In this document: piece by piece, positions 18,805 to 29,250 of the stretch
Position numbering within the stretch: position 1 is the first letter of the stretch
Layout of the letters: each line of letters begins with the position of its first letter
Source: Luteimonas terrae
GTDB taxonomy: Bacteria; Pseudomonadota; Gammaproteobacteria; Xanthomonadales; Xanthomonadaceae
Assembly: GCF_004358165.1 (NCBI RefSeq)
Contig: NZ_SMTG01000003.1
Location: forward strand, 1 to 64,000
DNA length: 64,000 bases
Direction of reading: 5' to 3'
The notes under the pieces: model-generated
Database searches by the model: none
What the model saw: only the letters and a program-made list of their open reading frames with translations
What the model was told of the DNA's origin: nothing
Position numbers and translations under genes: made by a program

Positions 18805-19875
18805 ATGCGGCGTCGCGCGGTGCTGGGAGCGATCGGTGCCTTGGCGCTCGCGCCTGCGTACGCGTATGCCGGACACGATGAGGACGCGCTGCTTGACGCG
18901 ATCGATCTCGATGGCGCACCGGGCGCCGCGATCGGCGTCGTGCGTGCGGGCAGGATCGTGGTGCTCGGCGGGCGTGGCCGACGCGGACCGTTCGATGCAC
19001 GGACCCCGGGCGCCGACACCGCGTTCGAGATCGGTTCGCTGACCAAGACCTTCACTGCATGTCTGGTCTTCGCACTCGCGGCTGACGGTCTGCTCGACAT
19101 CGACGCGCCCATCGCCGCTTATGTCGACGACCTGCCGCCGACCTGGCGGGACCGCAGCCTCGCCTCGCTGCTCGCGCACACCGGCGGGCTGCCGGAGTAC
19201 CTCGACGCAACGAATTTCCGCACGCTGATGCCGCAGGCGCTGACACCGCGCGAGATCGTCGCGATCGCGGCCGATCGGCCGCTCGCGTTCGCTGCCGGGA
19301 CGCGACACGTCTACAGCAACACCGGCTATGTGTTGCTCGGCATGGCTGCCGAGGCGGTCGGCGGGGCGTCCTACTGGACGCAACTGGACACGCGCTTCTT
19401 CCGGCCCGCGGGCATGACGCGTACCGGTCCGCGCACGCAGGTACAGGCCGGCCACGATGTCGCGACGGGACGGTTCTGGACCGGCGTGGACTGGGACGAC
19501 ACGCCGCCACCTGCAGCACCGGGTGCGACGTTCTCTGCAGGCGGCCTGGTGTCCACCGCGCGCGATCTGGCCCGCTGGGCGATCGCGCTGGACGCGGGAC
19601 AGCTGGTCGATGCGTCGACCCGCGCACGGATGTGGCGCCGGGCCTCGCTCGCCGATGGCACCGCCATCGATTGGGGACTGGGCTGGAAGATCGAAGGCAG
19701 CAGCGAGCGGCCCGTGGTCGCGCATGGGGGCGGGACTGCCGGCTTCTCGTGCTGGTTCCGGCGCGATATCGCCGCGCGCCTGACCACGATCGTGCTGACC
19801 AACCAGAACGGTCGCGCCGACCCAACCCTCATGAGCGACGCACTGGAGGCGGCGCTGCAATCCCAAAGTCGCTAG
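18805..19875 (+). CDS. Beta-lactamase-fold serine hydrolase (class C/EstB type), exported
   Basis: A 356-residue protein with the three motifs of the class C beta-lactamase/D-alanyl carboxypeptidase fold: SLTK with Ser78 and Lys81, YSN at 170-172 and HGG from 307. The N-terminal MRRRAVLGAIGALALAPAYAYA is a signal peptide, probably Tat-like or Sec, so it acts in the periplasm. The family contains esterases, peptidases and true beta-lactamases; substrate cannot be told from sequence, and the short form suits a peptidase or esterase better than AmpC. GGAGG lies 5 nt before the ATG. A strong bidirectional terminator follows. Confidence 0.85.
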   Translation: MRRRAVLGAIGALALAPAYAYAGHDEDALLDAIDLDGAPGAAIGVVRAGRIVVLGGRGRRGPFDARTPGADTAFEIGSLTKTFTACLVFALAADGLLDIDAPIAAYVDDLPPTWRDRSLASLLAHTGGLPEYLDATNFRTLMPQALTPREIVAIAADRPLAFAAGTRHVYSNTGYVLLGMAAEAVGGASYWTQLDTRFFRPAGMTRTGPRTQVQAGHDVATGRFWTGVDWDDTPPPAAPGATFSAGGLVSTARDLARWAIALDAGQLVDASTRARMWRRASLADGTAIDWGLGWKIEGSSERPVVAHGGGTAGFSCWFRRDIAARLTTIVLTNQNGRADPTLMSDALEAALQSQSR

Positions 19876-19913
19876 CCGGGCGCAGCCTTGCCGCATTGAC
19901 AGCGCCTGCAACG

Positions 19914-19941
19914 GAAACGGCCCGCTTGCGCGGGCCGTTTC
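19914..19941. terminator. Bidirectional terminator between convergent genes
   Basis: A 12-bp perfect stem GAAACGGCCCGC/GCGGGCCGTTTC with a TTGC loop lies between the serine hydrolase and rpoH, with A/T-rich stem ends serving both strands. Confidence 0.75.
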
Positions 19942-19962
19942 ATCTGAAGCGCGGGGGGCGGA

Positions 19963-20841
<879 letters not shown>

Positions 20842-20852
20842 GGGGAGGGATG

Positions 20853-20879
20853 TTAGCAGTCGATCTATAGGACTGCTAA
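20853..20879 (-). promoter_or_regulatory. Perfect 8-bp dyad in the rpoH leader
   Basis: TTAGCAGT-N11-ACTGCTAA lies 11 nt before the chosen rpoH start. It could fold over the translation start region in the mRNA or bind a regulator. In other bacteria rpoH mRNA contains a thermosensing structure; whether this dyad belongs to one is inference. Confidence 0.35.
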
Positions 20880-21059
20880 GACGCGCGGGAGTTCCCGAGA
20901 ATTCCATTCATGGAACAGACGTAATGAATCGACCGACTCGAAACCGCGGATGTGTCTATTCAGAAATTCGATTCTGGTATCTGAAAATCCACCCGACGCA
21001 TGATGCGGCCGCTCACGTCACCGGTCCCTGAAGACCCGATGTCTTGGGTCTGACGCGTC

Positions 21060-21078
21060 GGGATTCCTTCAGGAACCC
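21060..21078 (-). terminator. Short hairpin over the GH92 stop codon
   Basis: GGGTTCC-TGAA-GGAATCCC (minus reading, one bulge) contains the GH92 TGA. A second hairpin, AGACCC/GGGTCT at 21032-21051, follows. Neither has a T-run, so termination is plausible but weakly supported. Confidence 0.35.
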
Positions 21079-24000
21079 GGGCGTGCCGGGGCGCGACGCG
21101 GCGTCGCCTCGCCTTCGCGCAACAGTTCGAACTCGGCCAGCGACAGCGGCGCCCCGGACTGCAGGCGCAGGCGGTACTCGCGGTAGGCCGCCGGCCGGGC
21201 GATCCGGAACGGCCGCAGCTGGCGGGCCCACTGGAAGGACTCGTCCGTGCGCCGGTCCAGCTCGACCCAGTCACCGTCGGCGCCGGTCCGCCCCTCCAGC
21301 GTCCAGCCCAGCGCGGCCTGTGGCGCGTCGCCGACAGTCAGCGTGTAGAAGCCCGCATCGAGTGGCGCGTCGAACGCGAACTGCAGGCAGGCGTCCGCCG
21401 CAAGCGATTCGGCGGTGGTGGCATCGTCGTCGAGCATCGCCGGTCCCAATGCGCCGCCGTCGCAGGTGCGCGCCGTGGCCCGGCCGGTCTGGTCACGCAG
21501 TTGCACGGGTATGCGCCCCGCCGCGGTCAGCGATGGCGGCAGGGCCGCCTCACCGCTGGCCCACTGCGCGGGCGACGGGCCCATCGTGAATTCCAGCGTC
21601 GCGCCGTCGGCGATGTCGGCGTGGCGCAGCCAGGCGTTGTTCCAAGGCTGGCCGTCGATGGTCAGCGACTGCACGTAAACGTTCTCCGGCCCATTGCCGT
21701 GGGCGATCACCGTCAGCGTGCGGCCGTTGTCGAGTCGCACCTCGGCGCGCTCGAAGGCCGGCGAGCCGATCACGTACTCGTCGCTGCCCATGCGCAGCGG
21801 GTACAGCCCGAGCATCGCGAACAGATACCAGGCCGACATCTCGCCGTTGTCCTCGTCGCCCGGATAGCCCTGGCCGATGTCGCTGCCGAGGTACAGCCGC
21901 TGCATCACCTCGCGCGTAATGGCCTGGGTCTTCCACGGTTCGCCGGCGAACACGTACATCCACGGAATGTGATGCGCGGGCTGGTTGCTGTGCGCGTACA
22001 TGCCCAAGCGCACGTCGCGCGCCTCGGTCATCTCGTGGATCACGCGCTTGTAGCTGCCGGCGAAACGCGCTTCGGCGGTTTCGGGCGTCGCGAAAAATTC
22101 GTCCAGTCGCGCGGCAAGTGCGTCGCGGCCGCCATACAGCGTGGCGAGGCCGGCGCCGTCGTGGGCCGCGGTGAACGCGAACGTCCACGCGTTCGCTTCG
22201 GTGTAGTCGCCGCCCCAGATCCGCGGGTCGAAACCGGCCGCTGGTTCGCGCCAGGTGCCGTCGGCCTTGCGGCCCCGGAAGTGCCGCGTCTGCGCATCGA
22301 ACAGATTCGCGTAGGACGCGGCGCGCGCCCGGAAATACGCGGCCTCGTCGCGATAGCGCTGCGCGCGTGCGGCGTCCCGACTCGCGTCGGCCAGCGCTTC
22401 GCCCATGCTGGCGATACCGAAATCGTTGAGCGCGCCTTCCAGCGTCCACGACAGGCCCTCGTGCACACCGGTGTCGGCGAAGCCCCGGTACATCGAGGTG
22501 GCCAGACCCTTGCGCCCGACATTCGACACCGGCGGCACCACGGTCGCGTTGCGCAGCGCGGCCTCGTAGGCCTCCTCGCCGTCGAAACCGCGCACGCCCT
22601 TGCGCCACGCGTCGGCGAAGGCGACATCGGAACTGGTGCCGACCATCAGATCGGCATAGCCGGGCGAAGACCAGCGCGCGACCCATCCACCGTCGCGGTA
22701 CTGCTGCAGGAAACCGTCGATCATCTCGCCGGCGCGTTCGGGTGCGAACAGCGTGTAGGCCGGCCACGTGGTGCGGAAGGTGTCCCAGAATCCGTTGTTG
22801 ACGTAGACCTTGCCGGGGCGGACCGCCGCCGAAGTGCGCATCGCATCGCCCCCGCTGTTGTCGCCCGACCAGCTGTTCTGGTCGGCATGCCGCCAGTCGG
22901 GTCGCGCCACGGTGTCAAGATTTTCGTGGGCGACGTTGGGATACAGGAACAGGCGGTAGAGACTGGAATACACCGTGGTCAGCGCGTCTTCGCTGGCGCC
23001 CTGCACCTGCACGCGATCGAGCAGCGCGCTCCACGCGGCATCCGCGCGGTCGCGCACCGCATCGAAACCGGCATCGCCGATCTCCAGCGCCAGATTGCGC
23101 CTGGCCTGCTCCACCGACACCAGCGAGGTCGCGATGCGCATGCGCACTTCGCCACCGGATGCGAACTTGACGTAACCGGTGGGACGCCCGGTCTCGATCA
23201 TGCCGCTGCCGGTCCACGGCTGGTCGAAGCGCGCATAGACGAACATGCGGGTCGCGCCGTTCGACAGGCGGCTGCGTGTGTCGGTGTAGCCGCTGAGCGT
23301 CTGCGAGGCCGCATCCAGCGTCAGCCCGCCGCGCGCATCGACGTTGTCGAACAGCAGGTTCGCGTCTCCGCCTTCGGGAAAGCGGAAGCGGAACAGCGCC
23401 GCGCGTTCGGTCGGCGTCAACTCGGCGCGGATGCCGTTGTCGAAGGTCACGCCGTAGAGATGCGGCCTGGCGGTTTCGTCCTCGCGCGAGAACGACAGCG
23501 CGCGACGCTCGTGATCCGCCTCGGGCACGCCGCGCGCCATCGACGGCATGATCTGGAAGGTCTGGCGGTCGCCCATCCACGGGCTGGGCTGGTGGCTGAT
23601 CGACAGCGCCTGCAGGCGCGGGCGATTGTCCGCGCCGTTGTGCTCGCTCCAGCGGTACAGCCAGGACAGCGTGCCGGCATCGGTGACCGGCACCCAGAAG
23701 TTGAAGCCGTGCGGCATCGCCGTCGCGGGGATGTTGTTGCCGCGCGAGAAGGTGCCGTTGGACTGGGTGCCGCGCGTCGTCGACACGTAGTCGATGGGGC
23801 GACGCGCGGCCTGCGCAGGCACCGACTCGATGACGATGTCGTCGATCCAGCCCACGGCCCGCGCGCCGTTCACCGGCACGACCTCGAGTTCGACGGCGAC
23901 GATGCGCCGCCCCTGCAGCGCGGGCACGTCATCGAAGGCGACCGACTTGCGCGCCCACTGCTGCGGATACAGCGTCTTCGAGGCCGCCTGCGCCGCTGCG

Positions 24001-24467
24001 CCGAGCGCGCTGCCGTGCCGGTCGCGCAACGGCAGCGCGGACAGGCGACGTCCATCGTCGAGCACCACGTCCAGCGATACGCCGGTGGACGCGACCGTGT
24101 CCGCGTCGACGATCTCCGGCAACACCAGCCACGACAGCTGCGTGCCGGGACCGACCAGCACATCCACCTCGAACAACCGCCTGCGCCCGCCTGCGCTTTC
24201 CGCTTCGTAACGCAAGGCACGCAGGCCGCTGTAGCCGACGTTCGCCTTGGCCGCATAGGGCTGCGCGGGACCGGCACCGATGTCGACACGCACGGCCTCG
24301 CCAGCGGAGGCCGCGGGTGCCGGTTGACCGGGCTCGAATGACGTCGCGAAGCCCGGCACCTGCGTCGCGGCGTGCAGGGAACCGCTCGCCAACAACAACG
24401 CGAGGAGGCACCCGTCACCACATCGCGGCTGCGTCGCGGAACGTCGGGACACTACGGGCTCTCGCAT
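21069..24467 (-). CDS. GH92 family alpha-1,2-mannosidase, secreted
   Basis: An 1132-residue protein with a signal peptide (about 14-34). The GH92 core is clear: DYVSTTRGTQSNGTFSRGNN, AMPHGFNFWVPVTDAG, NNGFWDTFRTTWPAYTLF and the acidic catalytic segment GYPGDEDNGEMSAWYLFA. GH92 enzymes are calcium-dependent exo-mannosidases acting on N-glycan-like substrates. The C-terminal 170 residues form a separate beta-rich module resembling an F5/8-type carbohydrate-binding fold; about 150 residues before the core may be another beta-sandwich. The ATG at 24467 has GAGG 9 nt upstream; an earlier ATG is less likely. No other polysaccharide-utilisation genes are nearby. Orientation suggests export to the periplasm or outside. 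Confidence 0.88.
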   Translation of the reverse strand: MREPVVSRRSATQPRCGDGCLLALLLASGSLHAATQVPGFATSFEPGQPAPAASAGEAVRVDIGAGPAQPYAAKANVGYSGLRALRYEAESAGGRRRLFEVDVLVGPGTQLSWLVLPEIVDADTVASTGVSLDVVLDDGRRLSALPLRDRHGSALGAAAQAASKTLYPQQWARKSVAFDDVPALQGRRIVAVELEVVPVNGARAVGWIDDIVIESVPAQAARRPIDYVSTTRGTQSNGTFSRGNNIPATAMPHGFNFWVPVTDAGTLSWLYRWSEHNGADNRPRLQALSISHQPSPWMGDRQTFQIMPSMARGVPEADHERRALSFSREDETARPHLYGVTFDNGIRAELTPTERAALFRFRFPEGGDANLLFDNVDARGGLTLDAASQTLSGYTDTRSRLSNGATRMFVYARFDQPWTGSGMIETGRPTGYVKFASGGEVRMRIATSLVSVEQARRNLALEIGDAGFDAVRDRADAAWSALLDRVQVQGASEDALTTVYSSLYRLFLYPNVAHENLDTVARPDWRHADQNSWSGDNSGGDAMRTSAAVRPGKVYVNNGFWDTFRTTWPAYTLFAPERAGEMIDGFLQQYRDGGWVARWSSPGYADLMVGTSSDVAFADAWRKGVRGFDGEEAYEAALRNATVVPPVSNVGRKGLATSMYRGFADTGVHEGLSWTLEGALNDFGIASMGEALADASRDAARAQRYRDEAAYFRARAASYANLFDAQTRHFRGRKADGTWREPAAGFDPRIWGGDYTEANAWTFAFTAAHDGAGLATLYGGRDALAARLDEFFATPETAEARFAGSYKRVIHEMTEARDVRLGMYAHSNQPAHHIPWMYVFAGEPWKTQAITREVMQRLYLGSDIGQGYPGDEDNGEMSAWYLFAMLGLYPLRMGSDEYVIGSPAFERAEVRLDNGRTLTVIAHGNGPENVYVQSLTIDGQPWNNAWLRHADIADGATLEFTMGPSPAQWASGEAALPPSLTAAGRIPVQLRDQTGRATARTCDGGALGPAMLDDDATTAESLAADACLQFAFDAPLDAGFYTLTVGDAPQAALGWTLEGRTGADGDWVELDRRTDESFQWARQLRPFRIARPAAYREYRLRLQSGAPLSLAEFELLREGEATPRRAPARPGS

Positions 24468-24600
24468 TGCAAACATCCTCGGAGATCGATCGACGGCCGC
24501 GCGTGGCCTGTCCGGCATCCTACCGGCGGCTGGATGTGCGCATGGAATCCACCTTCCGGGTCCGGAGATCATGCAGGCCCATGGTGTGATCGTCTCCGTT

Positions 24601-24620
24601 GCGCGCCCATCACGGCGCGC
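24601..24620 (-). terminator. GC-rich hairpin after glnE
   Basis: GCGCGCC-CATCAC-GGCGCGC lies 15 nt past the glnE stop codon without a following T-run. The rest of 24468-24634 shows no gene; it must hold the GH92 promoter, which I cannot place. Confidence 0.35.
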
Positions 24621-24634
24621 GCGTCAACGCGATC

Positions 24635-27409
24635 TCACACCCAGCGTGCGCTGCGACGCACCGCGTCGCGCGCGGTCGCCAGCACGTCCGCGTCGCTGAC
24701 GATACGCGCGCGCCGGTCCAGCGTGCACACGAGGCCGGCCTCCAGCAGTGCGGCATGGGCGGCGCGCAACTCGACGCTGGCCTCCAGCGCCAAGAGCCCT
24801 TCGGCGGCGACGGCTTCGAGCAGCAGCGGCGTCGCGCGTGGGGCGAGCAGCGACGGGCGCGTCGCCGCTTCGCGCAGCACCAGGTACTGCAGCAGGAATT
24901 CCAGATCGACCAGCCCGCCCTCGCCCTGCTTGAGGTCGAAGCGGTCGCCGCCACTGCGGTCGAGCTCGGCGCGCATGCGTCGGCGCATCGACAACACGTC
25001 CTCGTGCAGCCTGTCGGGATCGCGCGGCACCGACAACGTGTCGCGGCGCACGTCCTCGAATGCGGCGGCCATGCCGTCGTCGCCGGCGACGAAGCGCGCG
25101 CGCACCAGCGCCTGGTGTTCCCAGGTCCACGCACGTTCGCGCTGGTACTCGGCGTAACTCGCCAGCGAGGACACCAGCAGGCCCTTGCCGCCATCGGGGC
25201 GCAGGCGCACATCGACGTCGTAGAGCCGGCCACCGCCGGTCACCGTGCCCAGCAGCGCGACGATCTTCTGGCCCAGGCGCGCCGCCCAGCGCTGCGCGTC
25301 GAGCGGCCGTGCACCGGTGGACTGCGCGTCGGCGGGCGCGTCGTAGAGGAACACCAGATCGAGATCGGACCCGAAGCCGAGCTCTTCGCCGCCGAGACTG
25401 CCGTAACCGATCACCGCGAACCGCGCATCCGGCAACGCGCCGTGTTGCGATTCGAGATCGCGCATCGCCAGCGCGAGCACGGTGTCGACGACGGCATCGG
25501 CCAGCCACGCGAGCTGGCGCGTCGCGTCCTGCCCGGATTGGCGGCCATCCAGCGTCGCCAGCGCGATGCGGAAGCTCAGCTGCTGCCGGGTCTCGTTGAG
25601 ATCGAGCAGCGCCGCCTCGAGATCGGGCTGCTGCAACGCGCGTGCGCAGGCATTTGCCATGTCGCCGCGCTGCGGCAGCGGGCCTTCGATGCGCATGTCC
25701 AGCAATTCGTCGAGCAGCAACGGATGCGCGGCCAGTCGCTCGGCGAGGAACGCGCTGCGCGTGACCACGTCGACCAGCCGCGCGAGCGCTGCGGGACGCT
25801 CGTCGAGCAGCGCCAGGTAACTCGCGCGCCGCAGGATGTTGTGCAGCAGTGCCAGCAGACGCCGGATCGCCTGCGTCGGCCGGTCCGCGGGTGCGGAGGC
25901 CTGCAGCAGCACCGGCATCAGGCGGTCGAGCCGCGCGCGCGCGGCGTCGGACAGATCGCGCACGCTGGGCGAGCGCGCGAAATCGCGCAGCGCGGCATCG
26001 ACCTCGGTGCTTTCGGCAAACCCGGCCACGGCGAGTACCGCACCCTCGCCGCCGTCCGGCAACGCGCGCCAGTAGCCGGCGAGGTCGTCGTCGACCGCGT
26101 CGCTGCGCTGCTGGCTGCGGACCGCGAACAGCGCATCGAACTCCGCCGCCACCGCCGCGCGCTGCACCCGCAGCGCCGCCACGAGTGCATCCCAGCTGTC
26201 GTGCCCAAGCCCACGCGCGATGCGCAGGCGATCGAGCGGATCGGCCGGCAGTACATGCGTCTGCGCGTCGCGCAGCATCTGCAGGCGATTCTCGAGCCGG
26301 CGCAGGAAGCGGTAAGCGTGCTGCAGCAGCGTCCGCGTGTCGGCGTCGAGCTGGCCATGCGCATGCAGGGCGTCGAGGGCCGGCAGCAGGCGCCGGTCGC
26401 GCAGCGCCGGCTCGCGACCGCCGCGGATCAGTTGCAGGGCCTGGGTGAGGAATTCGACCTCGCGGATGCCGCCATCGCCGCGCTTGATGTCGTCCGACAG
26501 TTCCTTGCGCGCGACTTCGGCCGCGATCATCGCCTTCATCTGCCGCAGGCCGTCGAGCGCGCCGTAGTCGAGATAGCGGCGATAGACGAAGGGCCGCAGC
26601 TGCACCAGAAAACGCTCGCCGGCCGCGATGTCACCGGCCACCGGGCGCGCCTTCTGCCAGGCGTAGCGCTCCCAGTCGCGGCCTTCGTGCTGGAAGTACT
26701 GCTCCATCGCCGCGAAGCTCAGCGCGATGCGCCCGGCGCTGCCGAAGGGCCGCAGCCGCAGGTCGACGCGGTGGCTGAAGCCGTCGGCGGTGGTTTCGTC
26801 GAGTAGCTTCGCCAGCTGCTGGCCCAGCCGGGTGAAGTAGTCCTCCGCCGCGAGCGCGCGTGCGCCGTCGCTCTCGCCCGCCGCTGCGAACCCGTAGATC
26901 AGGTCGATGTCGGAGCTGAAATTGAGTTCGCCGCCACCGAGCTTGCCCAGCCCGAACACGACCAGCCGCACCGCGTTGCCGTCCACGTCGCGGACACGGC
27001 CATAGCGCTGCGCGAACTCGGCCTCCAGCGCATCGAGCGCGAGCGTCAGACACGACTCGGCCAGCGCAGTCGCGCCGGCGAGCGTCGCATCGACATCGTC
27101 GACGCCGAGCACATCGCGCCAGACCAGCCGCGCCGAGCATGCGGTGCGATAGCGACGCAGCAGGGCCGGCCATTCGCCGCGATTGTCCGCGGTCAGCACC
27201 GGCGGCGCGATTCCGTCGGCCGCGTCGTCGGCCAGCAGCTGCGCGAGCACCGCGGGCTGCCGCTGCAGCACGTCGAGCGCGAAATCGCTGGCCAGTGCCA
27301 CCGGGCGGATGCGTGCGTGCGCGTCGGCGTTCTGCACGTCGTCGGGCAGGCGCTTCAGCAGGCGGTCGAGATGGGCGTCGAGGTCGGGCGGCAAGGTGTC
27401 GTCAGGCAT
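24635..27409 (-). CDS. glnE: Bifunctional glutamine synthetase adenylyltransferase/adenylyl-removing enzyme
   Basis: A 924-residue protein with two nucleotidyltransferase domains, each with its G-S-D-x-D-type metal site: [17 protein letters not shown] near 155-172 and [19 protein letters not shown] near 668-686. The N-terminal half removes AMP from glutamine synthetase and the C-terminal half adds it, under control of PII and glutamine. The length is close to E. coli GlnE (946). The start [10 protein letters not shown] was chosen because 41 further upstream codons are Arg/Pro-rich and overlap the preceding terminator. Confidence 0.95.
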   Translation of the reverse strand: MPDDTLPPDLDAHLDRLLKRLPDDVQNADAHARIRPVALASDFALDVLQRQPAVLAQLLADDAADGIAPPVLTADNRGEWPALLRRYRTACSARLVWRDVLGVDDVDATLAGATALAESCLTLALDALEAEFAQRYGRVRDVDGNAVRLVVFGLGKLGGGELNFSSDIDLIYGFAAAGESDGARALAAEDYFTRLGQQLAKLLDETTADGFSHRVDLRLRPFGSAGRIALSFAAMEQYFQHEGRDWERYAWQKARPVAGDIAAGERFLVQLRPFVYRRYLDYGALDGLRQMKAMIAAEVARKELSDDIKRGDGGIREVEFLTQALQLIRGGREPALRDRRLLPALDALHAHGQLDADTRTLLQHAYRFLRRLENRLQMLRDAQTHVLPADPLDRLRIARGLGHDSWDALVAALRVQRAAVAAEFDALFAVRSQQRSDAVDDDLAGYWRALPDGGEGAVLAVAGFAESTEVDAALRDFARSPSVRDLSDAARARLDRLMPVLLQASAPADRPTQAIRRLLALLHNILRRASYLALLDERPAALARLVDVVTRSAFLAERLAAHPLLLDELLDMRIEGPLPQRGDMANACARALQQPDLEAALLDLNETRQQLSFRIALATLDGRQSGQDATRQLAWLADAVVDTVLALAMRDLESQHGALPDARFAVIGYGSLGGEELGFGSDLDLVFLYDAPADAQSTGARPLDAQRWAARLGQKIVALLGTVTGGGRLYDVDVRLRPDGGKGLLVSSLASYAEYQRERAWTWEHQALVRARFVAGDDGMAAAFEDVRRDTLSVPRDPDRLHEDVLSMRRRMRAELDRSGGDRFDLKQGEGGLVDLEFLLQYLVLREAATRPSLLAPRATPLLLEAVAAEGLLALEASVELRAAHAALLEAGLVCTLDRRARIVSDADVLATARDAVRRSARWV

Positions 27410-27484
27410 CGGTCGATTGTCGCCCGGATGCAGCGCGTCCGACGCGGACGCCCGGAACGCGGGACCAAAAACGCGGGACATAAA

Positions 27485-27517
27485 AAAGCCCGCAGCCGGT
27501 AAACCGGTTGCGGGCTT
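27485..27517 (-). terminator. Rho-independent terminator
   Basis: The stem AAAGCCCGCA-A/G-CCGGT with its complement is followed on the minus strand by TTTTTTA. It stops the murG-like/dehydrogenase transcript before glnE. Confidence 0.75.
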
Positions 27518-27621
27518 TGCTCCCTCCCCCACGTCGGGTGCAGAGCGATAGTGAAAGAGTCGTTACCGCTTTGCACGCTGCGGTGCAAAACGATACCGGC
27601 CGGTTCAAAAACCTAGCGCAT

Positions 27622-29250
27622 TCAGGGTCTTGGGTCGCGCCGGAGATCGCGCAGAATCTCGCGCGCGGCATTGCGGCCCGGCAGGCCGGTAACACCGCCG
27701 CCGGGATGCGTGCCCGAGCCGCACAGATACAGACCGTCGAGCGCGCCGCGATACCGGCCCTGCCCCAGCAACGGCCGCGCGCTGAACAGCTGGTCGACGC
27801 CCAGGGCGCCGTGGAAGATGTCGCCGCCGACGAGACCGAGCCGACGCTCGAGATCGAGCGGCGTCAGCGCGTCGTAGCCCAGCACGCTGCGCGCGAAGTT
27901 CGGCGCCTGCGCGTCCAAGGTGTCGATCATCAACTGCGCGACGGTCTCGCGATGCGCGTCCCAGCCGCCGTCGGCCGCGTCGATGACCGGGTTGACGTGC
28001 TGGCAGAACAGGCTGGCGACATGCTGGCCGGGCGGCGCGAGGCTGTCATCGAGCGTGGAGGAGATCACCAGCTCCACGACCGGTGCGCGCGCCCAGCCGG
28101 GATTGTGTTCGCGCGATTTCGCGTCGAAGTACGCGCGCTCGAAATAGCCCAGCGAATCGCCGATCAGGATGCCGCTCTGATGGTGCGGCTGCAGCGTGGT
28201 GCCCGGGGCTGCGCGGAAATCCGGCAGCTCCGACAGCGCGACGTTCATGCGGAAGGTGCCCGAGCCGCAGCGATACCGGCGGATGCGGCTCGACGTGTCC
28301 TCGTCGAGATGCGCCGGCGCAATCAGACGCGTGTACAGCAGCTTCGGATTGAGGTTGGAAGCGACGACGCCCGCGCGCAGTTCACGGCCATCGGTCAACG
28401 CGACGCCGACCGCGCGACCGTCCTCGACCAGCACCTGCGCGACCTCCGCACCGGTGTCGATCACGACGCCGCGCGCGCGGCACTCGGTCGCGATCGCCTC
28501 GCTGATCGCGCCCATGCCGCCGATCGCGTGGCCCCAGACGCCGCTCTTGCCGTTGACCTCGCCGAACACGTGATGCAGCAGCACGTAGGCCGAGCCCGGC
28601 GTGTAGGGACTGGCGAAATTGCCGACGATCGAATCCCAGCCCAGCGCGGCTTTCAGCGGTTCGCATTCGAACCAGTCGTCGAGCAATTCGCCGGCGGATT
28701 TGGAGAACAGGTCCAGCAGATCGCGGCGGCCGCGCATGTCCAGGGACTTGAGCTGTCTGGCCACCGTCAGCGAACCGAGCCAGTCGGCGAGGACGAACCG
28801 GTCGCTGACGTTCGGTGGTGTCTGGTGCATCAGCGCGCGCAGCACGACGACAATGCGATCGAGCATCGCGTAGTAGTCGGGCAGCCGCGCGGCATCGCGT
28901 GGCGACCAGCGCGCAAGTTCGGCCAGGCCATCGGGACCACCGAGCCGGAACGCACGGCCGTCGGGCAACGGCAGGAAGTTCGAGTACGGCCGCTCGACCA
29001 CGCGCAGGCCGTGCGCGGCCAGACGCAGATCGGCGATCACCTGCGAATTGAGCAGGCTGACGGTGTAGCTGGCCAGCGAATTGCGGAAGCCGGGATGGAA
29101 TTCCTCGGTGACCGCGGCGCCGCCGACGATGCCGCGGCGCTCGAGCACGCGCACGCGCAGGCCGGCGCCGGCGAGATACGCCGCGCAGACGAGCCCGTTG
29201 TGGCCGCCGCCAACGATCAGCACATCGCAGTCGTCGCGGCGTGGGCTCAT
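27622..29250 (-). CDS. FAD-dependent oxidoreductase, PYROXD2/CrtI-like
   Basis: A 542-residue flavoprotein with an N-terminal dinucleotide-binding motif (VLIVGGGHNGLVCAAYLA, about 11-28) and the C-terminal FAD-closing segment LYLCGSGTHPGGGVTGLPG. Overall layout is that of phytoene-desaturase-like amine oxidases; the wording fits the PYROXD2 branch better than carotenoid CrtI. The bacterial substrate of that branch is not established. The ATG overlaps the stop codon of the upstream MurG-like gene (ATGA), so the two are translationally coupled, which hints at a shared pathway. No carotenoid genes are in the window. Confidence 0.8.
   Translation of the reverse strand: MSPRRDDCDVLIVGGGHNGLVCAAYLAGAGLRVRVLERRGIVGGAAVTEEFHPGFRNSLASYTVSLLNSQVIADLRLAAHGLRVVERPYSNFLPLPDGRAFRLGGPDGLAELARWSPRDAARLPDYYAMLDRIVVVLRALMHQTPPNVSDRFVLADWLGSLTVARQLKSLDMRGRRDLLDLFSKSAGELLDDWFECEPLKAALGWDSIVGNFASPYTPGSAYVLLHHVFGEVNGKSGVWGHAIGGMGAISEAIATECRARGVVIDTGAEVAQVLVEDGRAVGVALTDGRELRAGVVASNLNPKLLYTRLIAPAHLDEDTSSRIRRYRCGSGTFRMNVALSELPDFRAAPGTTLQPHHQSGILIGDSLGYFERAYFDAKSREHNPGWARAPVVELVISSTLDDSLAPPGQHVASLFCQHVNPVIDAADGGWDAHRETVAQLMIDTLDAQAPNFARSVLGYDALTPLDLERRLGLVGGDIFHGALGVDQLFSARPLLGQGRYRGALDGLYLCGSGTHPGGGVTGLPGRNAAREILRDLRRDPRP

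Noticed and set aside
18805..19875. Acquired antibiotic-resistance beta-lactamase
   Set aside because: The motifs are shared with peptidases and esterases, base composition matches the neighbours, and no mobile element is attached.
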